Shown here in pieces: positions 26,967 to 34,578 of a stretch of 64,000 nt of DNA. Both the position numbers and the translations under genes were made by a program. Origin of the DNA: Alphaproteobacteria bacterium (GTDB lineage Bacteria; Pseudomonadota; Alphaproteobacteria; Rhizobiales; Amorphaceae); the NCBI GenBank assembly GCA_030431335.1, contig JAUIJH010000001.1, forward strand, positions 1-64,000, in the 5' to 3' direction. Positions within the stretch are counted from its first letter, which is position 1. Each line of letters opens with the position of its first letter. Under the pieces are notes generated by a model that made no database searches, was not told the origin of the DNA, and worked only from the letters and a program-made list of their open reading frames with translations.

Positions 26967-27905
26967 TCAGGCACTGGCGCCGGTGTAAGCGGCGAAGCGG
27001 CCGGCAAGGTCGAAGGCCTCGGCCGGCCCGTCGAAGGCGAGCACGCGGTAGCGCGCGGTGAGCGGCTCGCCGCGGCGTACGAGTTTCCCCGCAAGGCGGA
27101 ACGGGCCCACCGTGATGACGCCCCAATCGGCCACGAACCAGGACAGGTCGTCGTGGTCGGCCGGATGCGGGAACACCGCGAGCCCGGCGCGATGGCCGCC
27201 GCCCACAGGACCCTCCGCGCACACCCAGCGCGCGCCGGTGCCCGTCACGTTGGCGCCGCCGACCGCGCCGCGGTCGTCGAACATCGTGCCGCCGTTCGGC
27301 GCGGTCATCGTGTCGGCGGCGCGCACGTTGAAGTAGGCGTGCCGGGTGGGGCCGAGCGTGAAATCCCAATCCGCCGACGCCAGCACCGAGGTCACGTCGA
27401 TCACCGTCGCCCCGTCGACCAGCGAGACGTCGAGCGTGCGCGTCTCGCGTGCCGCCAGCCGCCCCTGGGGCGCCGCCCACTCCACCGGACCGCGCCACTC
27501 GATCGCCTGCGTCAGCCGGCACGCATCCGGCCCCAGCCGCTCGAACTCGGCTGCGCCCGCTACGAGTCGCCCCGGACCGCGCCCCTGAAAAACCTCGTCG
27601 ACATAGAAATTGTAGGTGTACTCCTCGAACTTCTCGCCCTCGACCGGCATCCGGCAGTGGACGTGGTCGGCGCCGATCCAGAACGAGTTGTGGTGCGGGT
27701 GATCGGCGGGACACTCGGAGGTCACCGGAAAGCCGGCCGGCGTGGTCAGCGGATAGACGTAGGGCCGCTGCCGCCCCTGGGTGAGGCCGAGCACGATGCG
27801 CCCGTCGCGCATCAATAGCTGTCGCTCGGTGCGCGCCCACGCCCCCTTCGGCAGCGCGATCGCCCCCTCGGCGAGGTAGAATCCAGTCGTGTCGTTTTCG
27901 TTCAT
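26967..27905 (-). CDS. DUF6807 (PmoA-like) family protein
   Basis: 312 residues and mostly beta-strand in character, without a signal peptide. It contains RPYVYPLTTPAGFPVTSE, then the diagnostic DHPHHNSFWIGADHV stretch and GPTRHAYFNVRAAD, typical of proteins labelled DUF6807 or PmoA. Despite the label they are not methane monooxygenase. They are sugar-catabolism-associated proteins often found beside Gfo/Idh/MocA oxidoreductases. It starts one base before the stop of the TRAP permease gene ends its frame (1-nt gap). Function unknown. Confidence 0.8.
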   Translation of the reverse strand: MNENDTTGFYLAEGAIALPKGAWARTERQLLMRDGRIVLGLTQGRQRPYVYPLTTPAGFPVTSECPADHPHHNSFWIGADHVHCRMPVEGEKFEEYTYNFYVDEVFQGRGPGRLVAGAAEFERLGPDACRLTQAIEWRGPVEWAAPQGRLAARETRTLDVSLVDGATVIDVTSVLASADWDFTLGPTRHAYFNVRAADTMTAPNGGTMFDDRGAVGGANVTGTGARWVCAEGPVGGGHRAGLAVFPHPADHDDLSWFVADWGVITVGPFRLAGKLVRRGEPLTARYRVLAFDGPAEAFDLAGRFAAYTGASA

Positions 27906-27906
27906 G

Positions 27907-29787
27907 TCAATTGCCGAGGATGTTGACGAGGCCGAGGCTGAGCGCAGGCACCAGCGATATCAGGACGATGGTGAGGATCAGGCCGAAGATGAACGGCAGC
28001 GCGGCGCGGAACACCGCCACCACCGGCGTCTTGGTCACCGCCGCTGTGGTGAATACCAGGATGCCGAGCGGCGGCGTCAACGCGCCCAGGCACAGATTGG
28101 CCACCAGGATGATGCCGAAGTGCACGGGGTCGATGCCCGCCGCCTTCACCAGCGGCACCAGGATCGGCACCAGGATCACCATCGCGGCGATCATCTCCAT
28201 GATCAGCCCGACGCCGATCAGGAAGAGGTTCACCACCAGGATGAGGAGCATCCAGTTGGTGGCGAGCGTCCCCATGGCGCGGGCGATCTCCTGCGGCACT
28301 TGCTCGACGACCATCAGCCAGGCGAAGGGCGAGGCCGCCGCGATGATCACCGTCACCGCCACGGTGTCGGACAGCCCCTCGCGCAGCGCGCGGAGCAGCC
28401 CCGCAGGCTTCGCGGTGCGGTAGACGAGGACGCCGCACAGCAGCGCGTAGAGCGTCGCCACCGCGCCGGCCTCCGTCGCGGTGAACACGCCGAAGCGGAT
28501 GCCGCCGACGATGATCACCGGCAGCACCAGAGCCGGCAGCGCTTTGAGCCCGCTGTCGAGCCGCTCCGCGCCGCTCGCCTTGGGCACGTCGCGCCCAAAG
28601 CCCCTGCGCACCGAGATGAGGTGGACCACCAGCGCCAGCGTCACCGCCATCAAGATGCCCGGCACGATGGTGGCGACGAACAGCGCCCCCACCGAGGCGG
28701 AGGCGAGCGCGCCATAGATGATGAGCCCCATCGAGGGCGGGATCATGTTGGCGAGGATCGCGCCCGAGGACGTGAGCGCGCACGAGAAGGGTTTTGGATA
28801 GCCGCGCTTTTCCATCTCCGGGATCAGCGTCTTGGCAAGCGCGGCCGCATCGCCCAGCGAGGAGCCGGAGACGCCCCCCATCAGCGCGTTGGTGAGGACG
28901 TTGACGTGGCCGAGGCCGCCGCGCAGGTGCCCCACCAGCGTGCTGGCGAAACCGATCAGCCGGCTGGTGATGCCGCCGACATTCATCAGCGCCGCCGCCA
29001 GCGTGAAGAAGGGGATGGCGAGGAGCAGGAAGGAATCGAGCGCCGAGGTCATGCTCTGCGGCAGCGTCACGATCATGATCGGCCCGTTGGGCAGGAACGC
29101 GATGAAGCAGCCGACGATCAGCGAATAGGCCACCGGCACGCCGAACAGGATGAGCGCCAGGGTGACGCCGAGCAGCAGCAGCCCCGCATCCGCCAGCTTG
29201 AGGAAGGAGGGGTCGATGCCGTAGGCGAGGCCGAAGAAGATCGCGATGCCGACGACCGTGGCGCCGAGCCCGGCGAGCGCGCTGCGCCAGCCCGGCAGCG
29301 GCTCGATCGCCATGAAGACCAGCGACAGCGCGCCCCCGACCGGGGCGGCGAGGTATAGATAGAGGAACGGCCAGCCCAGCGCCGGCGAGACATAGCTGGA
29401 GTGGGAGACGAGGCGCAGCCCGATCACCACTAGCAGCATCGCCGCGCACGCCATGATGACCCGCACCAGGAAGGCGTGGGCGGCGGCAACGCGACCCTCC
29501 AGCATTCCCGCGAACAGATCGATGGCGATGTGCCGGGAGCGGCGCACCAGCATCGCCGAGCCGAGGAACACGAGCCAGACGAAGGCCCAGCGCGCCATTT
29601 CCTCCGGCCACGTCAGCGAGTGGTTGAGGCCGTAGCGGAAGAACACCTGCACCAGCGTGATCGCCGTGGCGGCGACGAGGAGGGCCGCCGCGACGGTCTC
29701 GATCAGCCCGTCGAGCCAGTTCGCGAGCCGGGTCGGCAAGCCGCCCAGCCCGGGCGCGGGCGTCGAGGCAAGCGTGGATTCAGTCAT
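27907..29787 (-). CDS. Fused TRAP permease DctQM (system 2)
   Basis: 626 residues joining the small and large TRAP permease subunits. Residues about 20-185 are DctQ-like, with HSLTWPEEMARWAFVWLVF and VRRSRHIAIDLFAG. From about residue 190 the protein is DctM-like, with IPFFTLAAALMNVGGITSR, GGVSGSSLGDAAALAK, IPPSMGLIIYGAL and ALTPPLGILVF. The start at MTESTLAST is preferred; the ORF-track extension lacks hydrophobicity. It is second in the operon, after dctP and a hairpin, and supplies the import step for the DUF6807/cupin/FAH/kinase/enolase set. Confidence 0.92.
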   Translation of the reverse strand: MTESTLASTPAPGLGGLPTRLANWLDGLIETVAAALLVAATAITLVQVFFRYGLNHSLTWPEEMARWAFVWLVFLGSAMLVRRSRHIAIDLFAGMLEGRVAAAHAFLVRVIMACAAMLLVVIGLRLVSHSSYVSPALGWPFLYLYLAAPVGGALSLVFMAIEPLPGWRSALAGLGATVVGIAIFFGLAYGIDPSFLKLADAGLLLLGVTLALILFGVPVAYSLIVGCFIAFLPNGPIMIVTLPQSMTSALDSFLLLAIPFFTLAAALMNVGGITSRLIGFASTLVGHLRGGLGHVNVLTNALMGGVSGSSLGDAAALAKTLIPEMEKRGYPKPFSCALTSSGAILANMIPPSMGLIIYGALASASVGALFVATIVPGILMAVTLALVVHLISVRRGFGRDVPKASGAERLDSGLKALPALVLPVIIVGGIRFGVFTATEAGAVATLYALLCGVLVYRTAKPAGLLRALREGLSDTVAVTVIIAAASPFAWLMVVEQVPQEIARAMGTLATNWMLLILVVNLFLIGVGLIMEMIAAMVILVPILVPLVKAAGIDPVHFGIILVANLCLGALTPPLGILVFTTAAVTKTPVVAVFRAALPFIFGLILTIVLISLVPALSLGLVNILGN

Positions 29788-29860
29788 TCGCCGGTACCTG
29801 GGATTGAAAGGCGGGCCGCGCAAAAACCGGCGCGGCCGGCCCGTCGCCGCCGCGCGCGGT

Positions 29861-29880
29861 TCCCCCACTTGCGAGGGGGA
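29861..29880 (-). other. Stem-loop between dctP and dctQM (system 2)
   Basis: TCCCCC and GGGGGA form a 6-bp stem around an 8-nt loop in the 138-nt gap downstream of dctP. It has the same position as hairpins in TRAP systems 1 and 4, so an mRNA-stability or attenuation role is likely. The rest of the gap is GC-rich with no ORF. Confidence 0.45.
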
Positions 29881-29925
29881 GAGACCGGGCGCCGCCGCTG
29901 GCGCGCCCGGCCGCCGATGGCCGGA

Positions 29926-30978
29926 TCAGGAATCCTGGCTGTTGCGGATCTTGGAGATCATCTCCTCGACCTCGGGCCCCTTGGCGCCGAACTCCTCGAA
30001 CAGCGGCTCGGTCGCCGCTTCCCACTTCTCGATGTCCTTGGGCTCATGCACCTTCACGCCCAGCTCCTTGAGCTGCTCCAGCGCGGCGGCCGCGTTGGCG
30101 CGGTTCGTGGCCCGCTGCTCGGCGAACACCTCCTTGGCGGTGGTGCGCACCAGCTCCTGCAGGTCCGGCGGCAGGGAATCCAGCCACTGCGCGTTGACGC
30201 GGATCGCCTTGGGCAGGAACCAGTGGTAGGTCAGCGTCAGGTTTTCGGCCTGCTCGTACCACTTGAAGCCGAGGATCGAGAACACGTCCGCTTCCAGCGC
30301 GTCGATCACGCCCGTGGAAAGCGCGCTGTACTGCTCCGCGTAGGGCAGCGGCGTGGGGTTGGCGCCGAGCTTGGACCAGAAATCGACCCACACCTTGAGC
30401 TCCGGCACGCGGATCTTGAGCCCCTTCAGGTCCTCGAGCGTCTCGACCGGGCGCTTCGACAGCAGATGCCGGAAGCCCACTTCGCCGTAGGCGACGAACT
30501 CCACGCCGGTCTTGTCGCGCGCGATCTGCGAGATCTCCTCGCCGAGCTCGCCCTGCAGCACGCTGTCGACGTGCACGTCGCTGGAATAGATGAAGCCCGG
30601 CGCGCCGCCCGCCGCGGCGATCTCGGGCGCCACCGCCTCTTCGGTGTCCGGCCCGCCGGCGGTCCCCTGGATGGTGCCCATGCGCGAGCCCTCGATGAGC
30701 TGCGTGTAGCTACCGAGCTGGCCGGCCGGGAAGTGCTGCGCCTCGATGCGCCCGCCGCTCTCCGCGTTGAGCCGCTGCGTCCAGGTCTCGAACGCCTCGG
30801 TGATCGGCGAGCCGATCGCCTCGTTGTGGGCGATGCGGAAGGTGTAGGTGTCCTGCGCCTGGGCCGTGCCGAGCCCGATGAGCGGCAGCGTCAGCGCTGT
30901 CGCCATCACGGCGGCGCCGGTGAGCTTGAGCATGGCGCGCCGATTGGGGCGCACGGCGTGCGTCTGGTGTCGGATCAT
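29926..30978 (-). CDS. dctP: TRAP transporter substrate-binding protein DctP (system 2)
   Basis: 350 residues. The signal peptide has a twin-arginine-like start, NRRAMLKLTG, then a hydrophobic stretch ending near GTAQAQ, so Tat export is possible. The body is DctP-fold with LKIRVPELKVWVDFWSKLG. The motif that reads QENPL in the other three binding proteins of this window is LEADV here, suggesting a different ligand contact. The ATG has GGGAGGAAAC directly upstream. It is the first gene of the operon ending with the enolase homologue and is divergent from a LacI-type regulator with two operator copies between. Confidence 0.92.
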   Translation of the reverse strand: MIRHQTHAVRPNRRAMLKLTGAAVMATALTLPLIGLGTAQAQDTYTFRIAHNEAIGSPITEAFETWTQRLNAESGGRIEAQHFPAGQLGSYTQLIEGSRMGTIQGTAGGPDTEEAVAPEIAAAGGAPGFIYSSDVHVDSVLQGELGEEISQIARDKTGVEFVAYGEVGFRHLLSKRPVETLEDLKGLKIRVPELKVWVDFWSKLGANPTPLPYAEQYSALSTGVIDALEADVFSILGFKWYEQAENLTLTYHWFLPKAIRVNAQWLDSLPPDLQELVRTTAKEVFAEQRATNRANAAAALEQLKELGVKVHEPKDIEKWEAATEPLFEEFGAKGPEVEEMISKIRNSQDS

Positions 30979-31056
30979 GTTTCCTCCCATCGCCGCGCCT
31001 TTCGCACATGGGCGAAGAGCGGCTTGTCTTTGTTTGTCGTGGACGACAATGTGCCA

Positions 31057-31070
31057 CGCGAACGTTTGCC
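31057..31070. promoter_or_regulatory. LacI-type operator copy (imperfect)
   Basis: CGCGAACGTTTGCC matches the perfect copy at 31137 with the CGAACGTTTG core. It lies in the divergent gap, about 80 nt before the dctP start on the minus strand. Confidence 0.6.
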
Positions 31071-31136
31071 CGGCAACAGCCTTCCCGCCCCGGCGAGCAC
31101 CTCGAATTTTCGCGGCTCTATTCGCGCTTTCCTTGA

Positions 31137-31150
31137 TGCGAACGTTCGCA
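31137..31150. promoter_or_regulatory. LacI-type operator, perfect palindrome
   Basis: TGCGAACGTTCGCA is a perfect 14-bp palindrome with the central CG typical of LacI-family sites. It lies 14 nt before the start of the divergent LacI-type regulator, so autoregulation is likely. The same core recurs at 33580. Confidence 0.8.
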
Positions 31151-31164
31151 TAAAAACCCTTGCC

Positions 31165-32205
31165 ATGAGCAAGGCCGTCACCATCAAGGATATCGCGCGG
31201 ACGCTGGGCCTTTCGGTCTCGACAGTGGGCCGCGCCCTCGCCGACAGCACCCAGATCAGCGAAGAGACCAAGGCGCGCGTGCGCCAGGCGGCGCTGAAGC
31301 AGGGCTATGTCGCCCACTCCGGCGCGCGCGCCATGCGCTCCGGCCGGTCCACGCTGATCGGCCTGCTGGTGCCCGATATCCAGAACGATTTCTACGGCAC
31401 CGTCGCGCAGGCCCTCGCCGCCTGCTGCGCCGCCGCCGGCTATCAGCTCGTGCTCGCCGTCACCGACGAGAACCCGGACGTGGAGCTCAGCCATGTGCGC
31501 GGGCTGATGGAGGCGCGCGTGGCGGGGGTGGTCATCGTCGGCTCCGCGGCGCCGCGGCCCGAGACCCTCACCCTCCTCGCGCGCATCCACACCGTGCAGC
31601 TGATCCGCCGCATCGCGGGGCTCGACAGTGCCTGGTTCGGCATGGACGACGCGGGCTGCCTCGAAGTCCCCACCGCGGCGCTGATCGCGCTCGGCCATCG
31701 GCGCATCGCCTATGTCGGCGGCGCCAAGGAGCTGTCGACGGGCGATCGCCGGCTCGGCGGCTACCAGGCCGCCTTCGCCCGCGCCGGGCTCGAAATCCCG
31801 CACGACCTCATCCGCCTCGGCCCGCCGCGCGCGGCCGCGGCGGCGCAAATGTTCGCCGATCTGTGGTCGCACCGCGCGGCGCGGCCCACCGCCGTCGTCA
31901 CCGGCGGCGCGCGCCTCACGGTCGGCGTGCTGGAAAGCATCGCCGACCTGGGGCTCCAGGTGCCGGACGCGTTGTCCGTGATCGGCTTCGGCGATGCGCC
32001 GTGGCTCAAATGGTGGGGCACGGCGGGGCTCAGCACCGTCGCGCTGCCGGTGCGCGACATCGCCGCCTCGTGCGGCGAATACCTGATGCGCCGCATCAAC
32101 GAGAACGGCGAGGGCCGCAGCGCCGATGCCGCGCCCTTCCACGCCATGCACGCGCCCCACCTGGTGGCACGCTCCAGCACCGCCGCGCCGCCGCAGCGGG
32201 ACTGA
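31165..32205 (+). CDS. LacI-family transcriptional regulator (LacI-1)
   Basis: 346 residues. The N-terminal helix-turn-helix is TIKDIARTLGLSVSTVGRALA, followed by the hinge helix region VAHSGARAMRSGRS. The periplasmic-binding-like core starts at TLIGLLVPDIQNDFYG and includes GHRRIAYVGG and VPDALSVIGFGD. The ATG at 31165 is the first codon compatible with the DNA-binding domain; the ORF-track version begins 1.7 kb earlier in antisense sequence. It is divergent from the TRAP-2/enolase operon. The operator palindrome just upstream also flanks the dehydrogenase pair at 32.3-34.6 kb, so this protein probably represses both units. Confidence 0.93.
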   Translation: MSKAVTIKDIARTLGLSVSTVGRALADSTQISEETKARVRQAALKQGYVAHSGARAMRSGRSTLIGLLVPDIQNDFYGTVAQALAACCAAAGYQLVLAVTDENPDVELSHVRGLMEARVAGVVIVGSAAPRPETLTLLARIHTVQLIRRIAGLDSAWFGMDDAGCLEVPTAALIALGHRRIAYVGGAKELSTGDRRLGGYQAAFARAGLEIPHDLIRLGPPRAAAAAQMFADLWSHRAARPTAVVTGGARLTVGVLESIADLGLQVPDALSVIGFGDAPWLKWWGTAGLSTVALPVRDIAASCGEYLMRRINENGEGRSADAAPFHAMHAPHLVARSSTAAPPQRD

Positions 32206-32304
32206 CCGGCCACAGCGTTCGCGGGATCGGCAAGCGACCCGGAAGCACGCGGCCAGCAAAAGAGCCGGGGCGGTTTGGGCGAACACGCGTGAGCCGAGAC
32301 GGCT

Positions 32305-33456
32305 CTACGCCGCCACCGCCGGCAGATCGATCCAGCGCCGCTCGCGCCAGCTCTCCTCGGCCGCTTGCGCGTACTGCACGCCCGCCGCGCCGGCGCGCAG
32401 GTTCCACGGGAACTCGCCGCCCTCCACCAGGTGGCGCAGGAACATCTCCCACTGCATGCGGAAGGCGTTCTTGTAGGGCGCCGTTTCGGGGATCTGGTGC
32501 CAGTCCTTGTAGAAATCGACGGGCTCGGCGACGTCGAGGCTCCACTGGCCCTTGGGCGTCGATTCGCGCCGCTGCGCATGGCAGTGGCGCAGCCCCGCGA
32601 CGGCCGAGCCGTGGGTGCCGTCCACCTGCATCACGATGATGTCCTCGGTGCGCACGCGCACGCACCACGAGCTCATGATCTGCGCCATCGCCCCGCCTTC
32701 CAGGCGCGAGATGGACATGACCGAATCGTCCGCGTCGGCCTTATAGGCCTCGCCCTTCTCGTCCCACCGCTCGCCCACCAGCGTGTCGGCGTGGCACACG
32801 ATGTCGAGCGGGCGCCCGTTCATGGCCTCCAGCATGTAATAGTAGTGCGGCATCATATCGAGGATCATGCCGCCGCCCTCGGCCCGCTTGTAGTTCCAGG
32901 AGGGCCGCTGGGCGGGCTGCAAATCGCCCTCGAAGACCCAGTAGCAGCCCTCGATGCGCACCATCAGCACCTTGCCGAAGAAACCGGACTGCAAAAGCAT
33001 GCGCAGCTTCGCCATCCCCGGCGCCCACAACTTGTCCGCCACCACCCCGTGGCGCACGCCCTTCGCCTTGGCGGCTGTGTAGAGGCCGAGCGCGTCCTCG
33101 AATTTCTCCGCCGTCGGCTTCTCGGTGTAGATGTCCTTGCCCGCCTCGATGGCGCGATGGACATTGCCGACGCGCGCATCGGTCTTCACCGCGTCGAAAT
33201 AGACCGGGTAGGCCGGATCGCCGAGCAGCCCATCGAGATTGGTGGACCATTTCTCCACCCCCGCCGAGCGGGCGGCCGCCGCGACGCGCTCCTCGTTGCG
33301 GCCCACCAGGATCGGGTCCGGCATCAGCCGGGTGCCGTCCTTCAGCATCACGCCGCCATCGCGCCGGATCGCCGCGATGGCATTCCTCAGGTGCTGGTTG
33401 CCACCCATCCGGCCGGTGACGCCGTTCATGATGATGCCGATGGTGCGCGTGCTCAT
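32305..33456 (-). CDS. Gfo/Idh/MocA-family oxidoreductase
   Basis: 383 residues. The N-terminal Rossmann segment is GIIMNGVTGRMGGNQHL, in place of the common G-x-G-x-x-G. The EKP motif appears as DIYTEKPTAEKFEDA, and the substrate domain has GGGMILDMMPHYYYMLEAM. The family oxidises or reduces sugars, inositols and their acids with NAD(P). The ATG at 33456 has AGGGAGG nearby; the extra 46 codons in the ORF track cross the operator region. It is divergent from the 2-hydroxyacid dehydrogenase, with two LacI-1 operator copies between, so it belongs to the same regulon as TRAP system 2. Confidence 0.88.
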   Translation of the reverse strand: MSTRTIGIIMNGVTGRMGGNQHLRNAIAAIRRDGGVMLKDGTRLMPDPILVGRNEERVAAAARSAGVEKWSTNLDGLLGDPAYPVYFDAVKTDARVGNVHRAIEAGKDIYTEKPTAEKFEDALGLYTAAKAKGVRHGVVADKLWAPGMAKLRMLLQSGFFGKVLMVRIEGCYWVFEGDLQPAQRPSWNYKRAEGGGMILDMMPHYYYMLEAMNGRPLDIVCHADTLVGERWDEKGEAYKADADDSVMSISRLEGGAMAQIMSSWCVRVRTEDIIVMQVDGTHGSAVAGLRHCHAQRRESTPKGQWSLDVAEPVDFYKDWHQIPETAPYKNAFRMQWEMFLRHLVEGGEFPWNLRAGAAGVQYAQAAEESWRERRWIDLPAVAA

Positions 33457-33512
33457 ATCGCCTCCCTGATCGCTCTCGTTTTCCGAGCGTTTGAATTTAT
33501 GCCTTCCTACTA

Positions 33513-33526
33513 CGCGAACGATTGCA
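33513..33526. promoter_or_regulatory. LacI-type operator copy (imperfect)
   Basis: CGCGAACGATTGCA shares 13 of 14 positions with the CGCGAACGTTTGCA-like consensus of the other copies. It abuts a perfect TTGACA box (33527-33532) on the plus strand, which has no good -10 at standard spacing. Confidence 0.55.
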
Positions 33527-33579
33527 TTGACAATCATGAGCAGACTGAGGGGAATGCAGGAAAAGCGAACCAACATTCT

Positions 33580-33593
33580 CGCGAACGTTCGCA
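33580..33593. promoter_or_regulatory. LacI-type operator, near-perfect palindrome
   Basis: CGCGAACGTTCGCA contains the 12-bp perfect palindrome GCGAACGTTCGC, identical to the core at 31137. It lies 26 nt before the start of the 2-hydroxyacid dehydrogenase gene, a repression position. Confidence 0.78.
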
Positions 33594-33618
33594 ACGATAG
33601 CGCGAGAAGGAGGACCCT

Positions 33619-34560
33619 ATGAAAGCGGTGCTACCCTACGATGCCTCGCCGCAGATCCGCCGCATCATCGAGGTGGCCGACACAGCCGCCGTCGAGATCG
33701 CCCTGCTGGCCGAGGACGATGCGGAGGGCTTCGCCCGCGCGCTCGAGGAGGCGGAGGTGCTGCTCCATGTGCTCGCCCCGGTGACGGCAGCCGTGATGGA
33801 CGCCGCCCCGCGGCTGCGCCTCGTGCACAAGATCGGCATCGGCGTCGACGCCATCGACCTCGCCCATGCCGATGCGAAGGGCATCGCGGTGTGCAACATG
33901 CCCGGCACCAACTCGGCCGCCGTCGCCGAGCTCGCCTTGTCGCTGATGCTGGCGGCGCTGCGCTCGATCATCCCCATCAGCGCGGCGGTGAAGGCCGGCC
34001 GCGGATGGCCGGCCGACACCGCCCTCCTCGACGGCGCCGGCGAGATCGGCCAGCGCACGGTCGGCCTCGTCGGCTACGGCGCGGTGCCGCGGCGTCTCGC
34101 GGCGGCGCTCACGGCGCTCGGCGCGCGCGTCATCGCCGCCGACCCCTTCGTGCAGGAGGCCGACATCCCCATCGTGCCGCTCGACACGCTGCTGCGCGAG
34201 GCCGACATCGTGTCCCTGCATGTTCCGCTGACGGAGGAGACGCGGGCCCTGCTCGACGCGCCGCGCATCGCCGCCATGAAGCGGGGCGCCATCGTCGTCA
34301 ACACGGCGCGCGGCCCGCTGATCGACGAGGCCGCGCTCGCCGAGGCGCTCGCCAGCGGCCACCTCGCCGCCGTCGCGCTCGACGTCTTCGCCGAAGAGCC
34401 GCCGCATCCGGGCAACCCGCTCCTCGGCCTTGCCAACGTGATTGCGACGCCGCACATCGCCTGGCTCACCGACGGCACCTGGCGCCGCAGCATGGCGGTC
34501 ATCGAGGAGAATTGCCGCCGCCTCGCCAGCGGCGCGCCCCTCCTCCACCGCGTCGTCTGA
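33619..34560 (+). CDS. D-isomer-specific 2-hydroxyacid dehydrogenase
   Basis: 313 residues. The NAD domain has GLVGYGAVPRRLAAAL, a variant of the G-x-G-x-x-G loop. The catalytic triad is visible as Arg in VNTARGPLIDE, Glu in LDVFAEEPPHP and His in IATPHIAW. It interconverts a 2-oxo acid and a D-2-hydroxy acid. AAGGAGGA lies 8 nt before the ATG. It is divergent from the Gfo/Idh/MocA gene and shares its operators, so the two oxidoreductases are probably consecutive or parallel steps on the same imported compound. Confidence 0.92.
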   Translation: MKAVLPYDASPQIRRIIEVADTAAVEIALLAEDDAEGFARALEEAEVLLHVLAPVTAAVMDAAPRLRLVHKIGIGVDAIDLAHADAKGIAVCNMPGTNSAAVAELALSLMLAALRSIIPISAAVKAGRGWPADTALLDGAGEIGQRTVGLVGYGAVPRRLAAALTALGARVIAADPFVQEADIPIVPLDTLLREADIVSLHVPLTEETRALLDAPRIAAMKRGAIVVNTARGPLIDEAALAEALASGHLAAVALDVFAEEPPHPGNPLLGLANVIATPHIAWLTDGTWRRSMAVIEENCRRLASGAPLLHRVV

Positions 34561-34578
34561 AAGGCGCTCGCGGCGGCT

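Noticed and set aside
26967-27905. Methane monooxygenase subunit (PmoA) as the name of the family might suggest
   Set aside because: It is a soluble beta-rich DUF6807-type protein with no membrane segments; the PmoA label is a naming coincidence.
27907-29787. Sequencing frameshift fusing dctQ and dctM
   Set aside because: A fused DctQM is an established TRAP arrangement, and the reading frame shows normal membrane segments throughout the join.
29476-32205. 909-residue plus-strand ORF ending in a LacI protein
   Set aside because: The first 563 codons are antisense to dctQM/dctP; the regulator starts at 31165.
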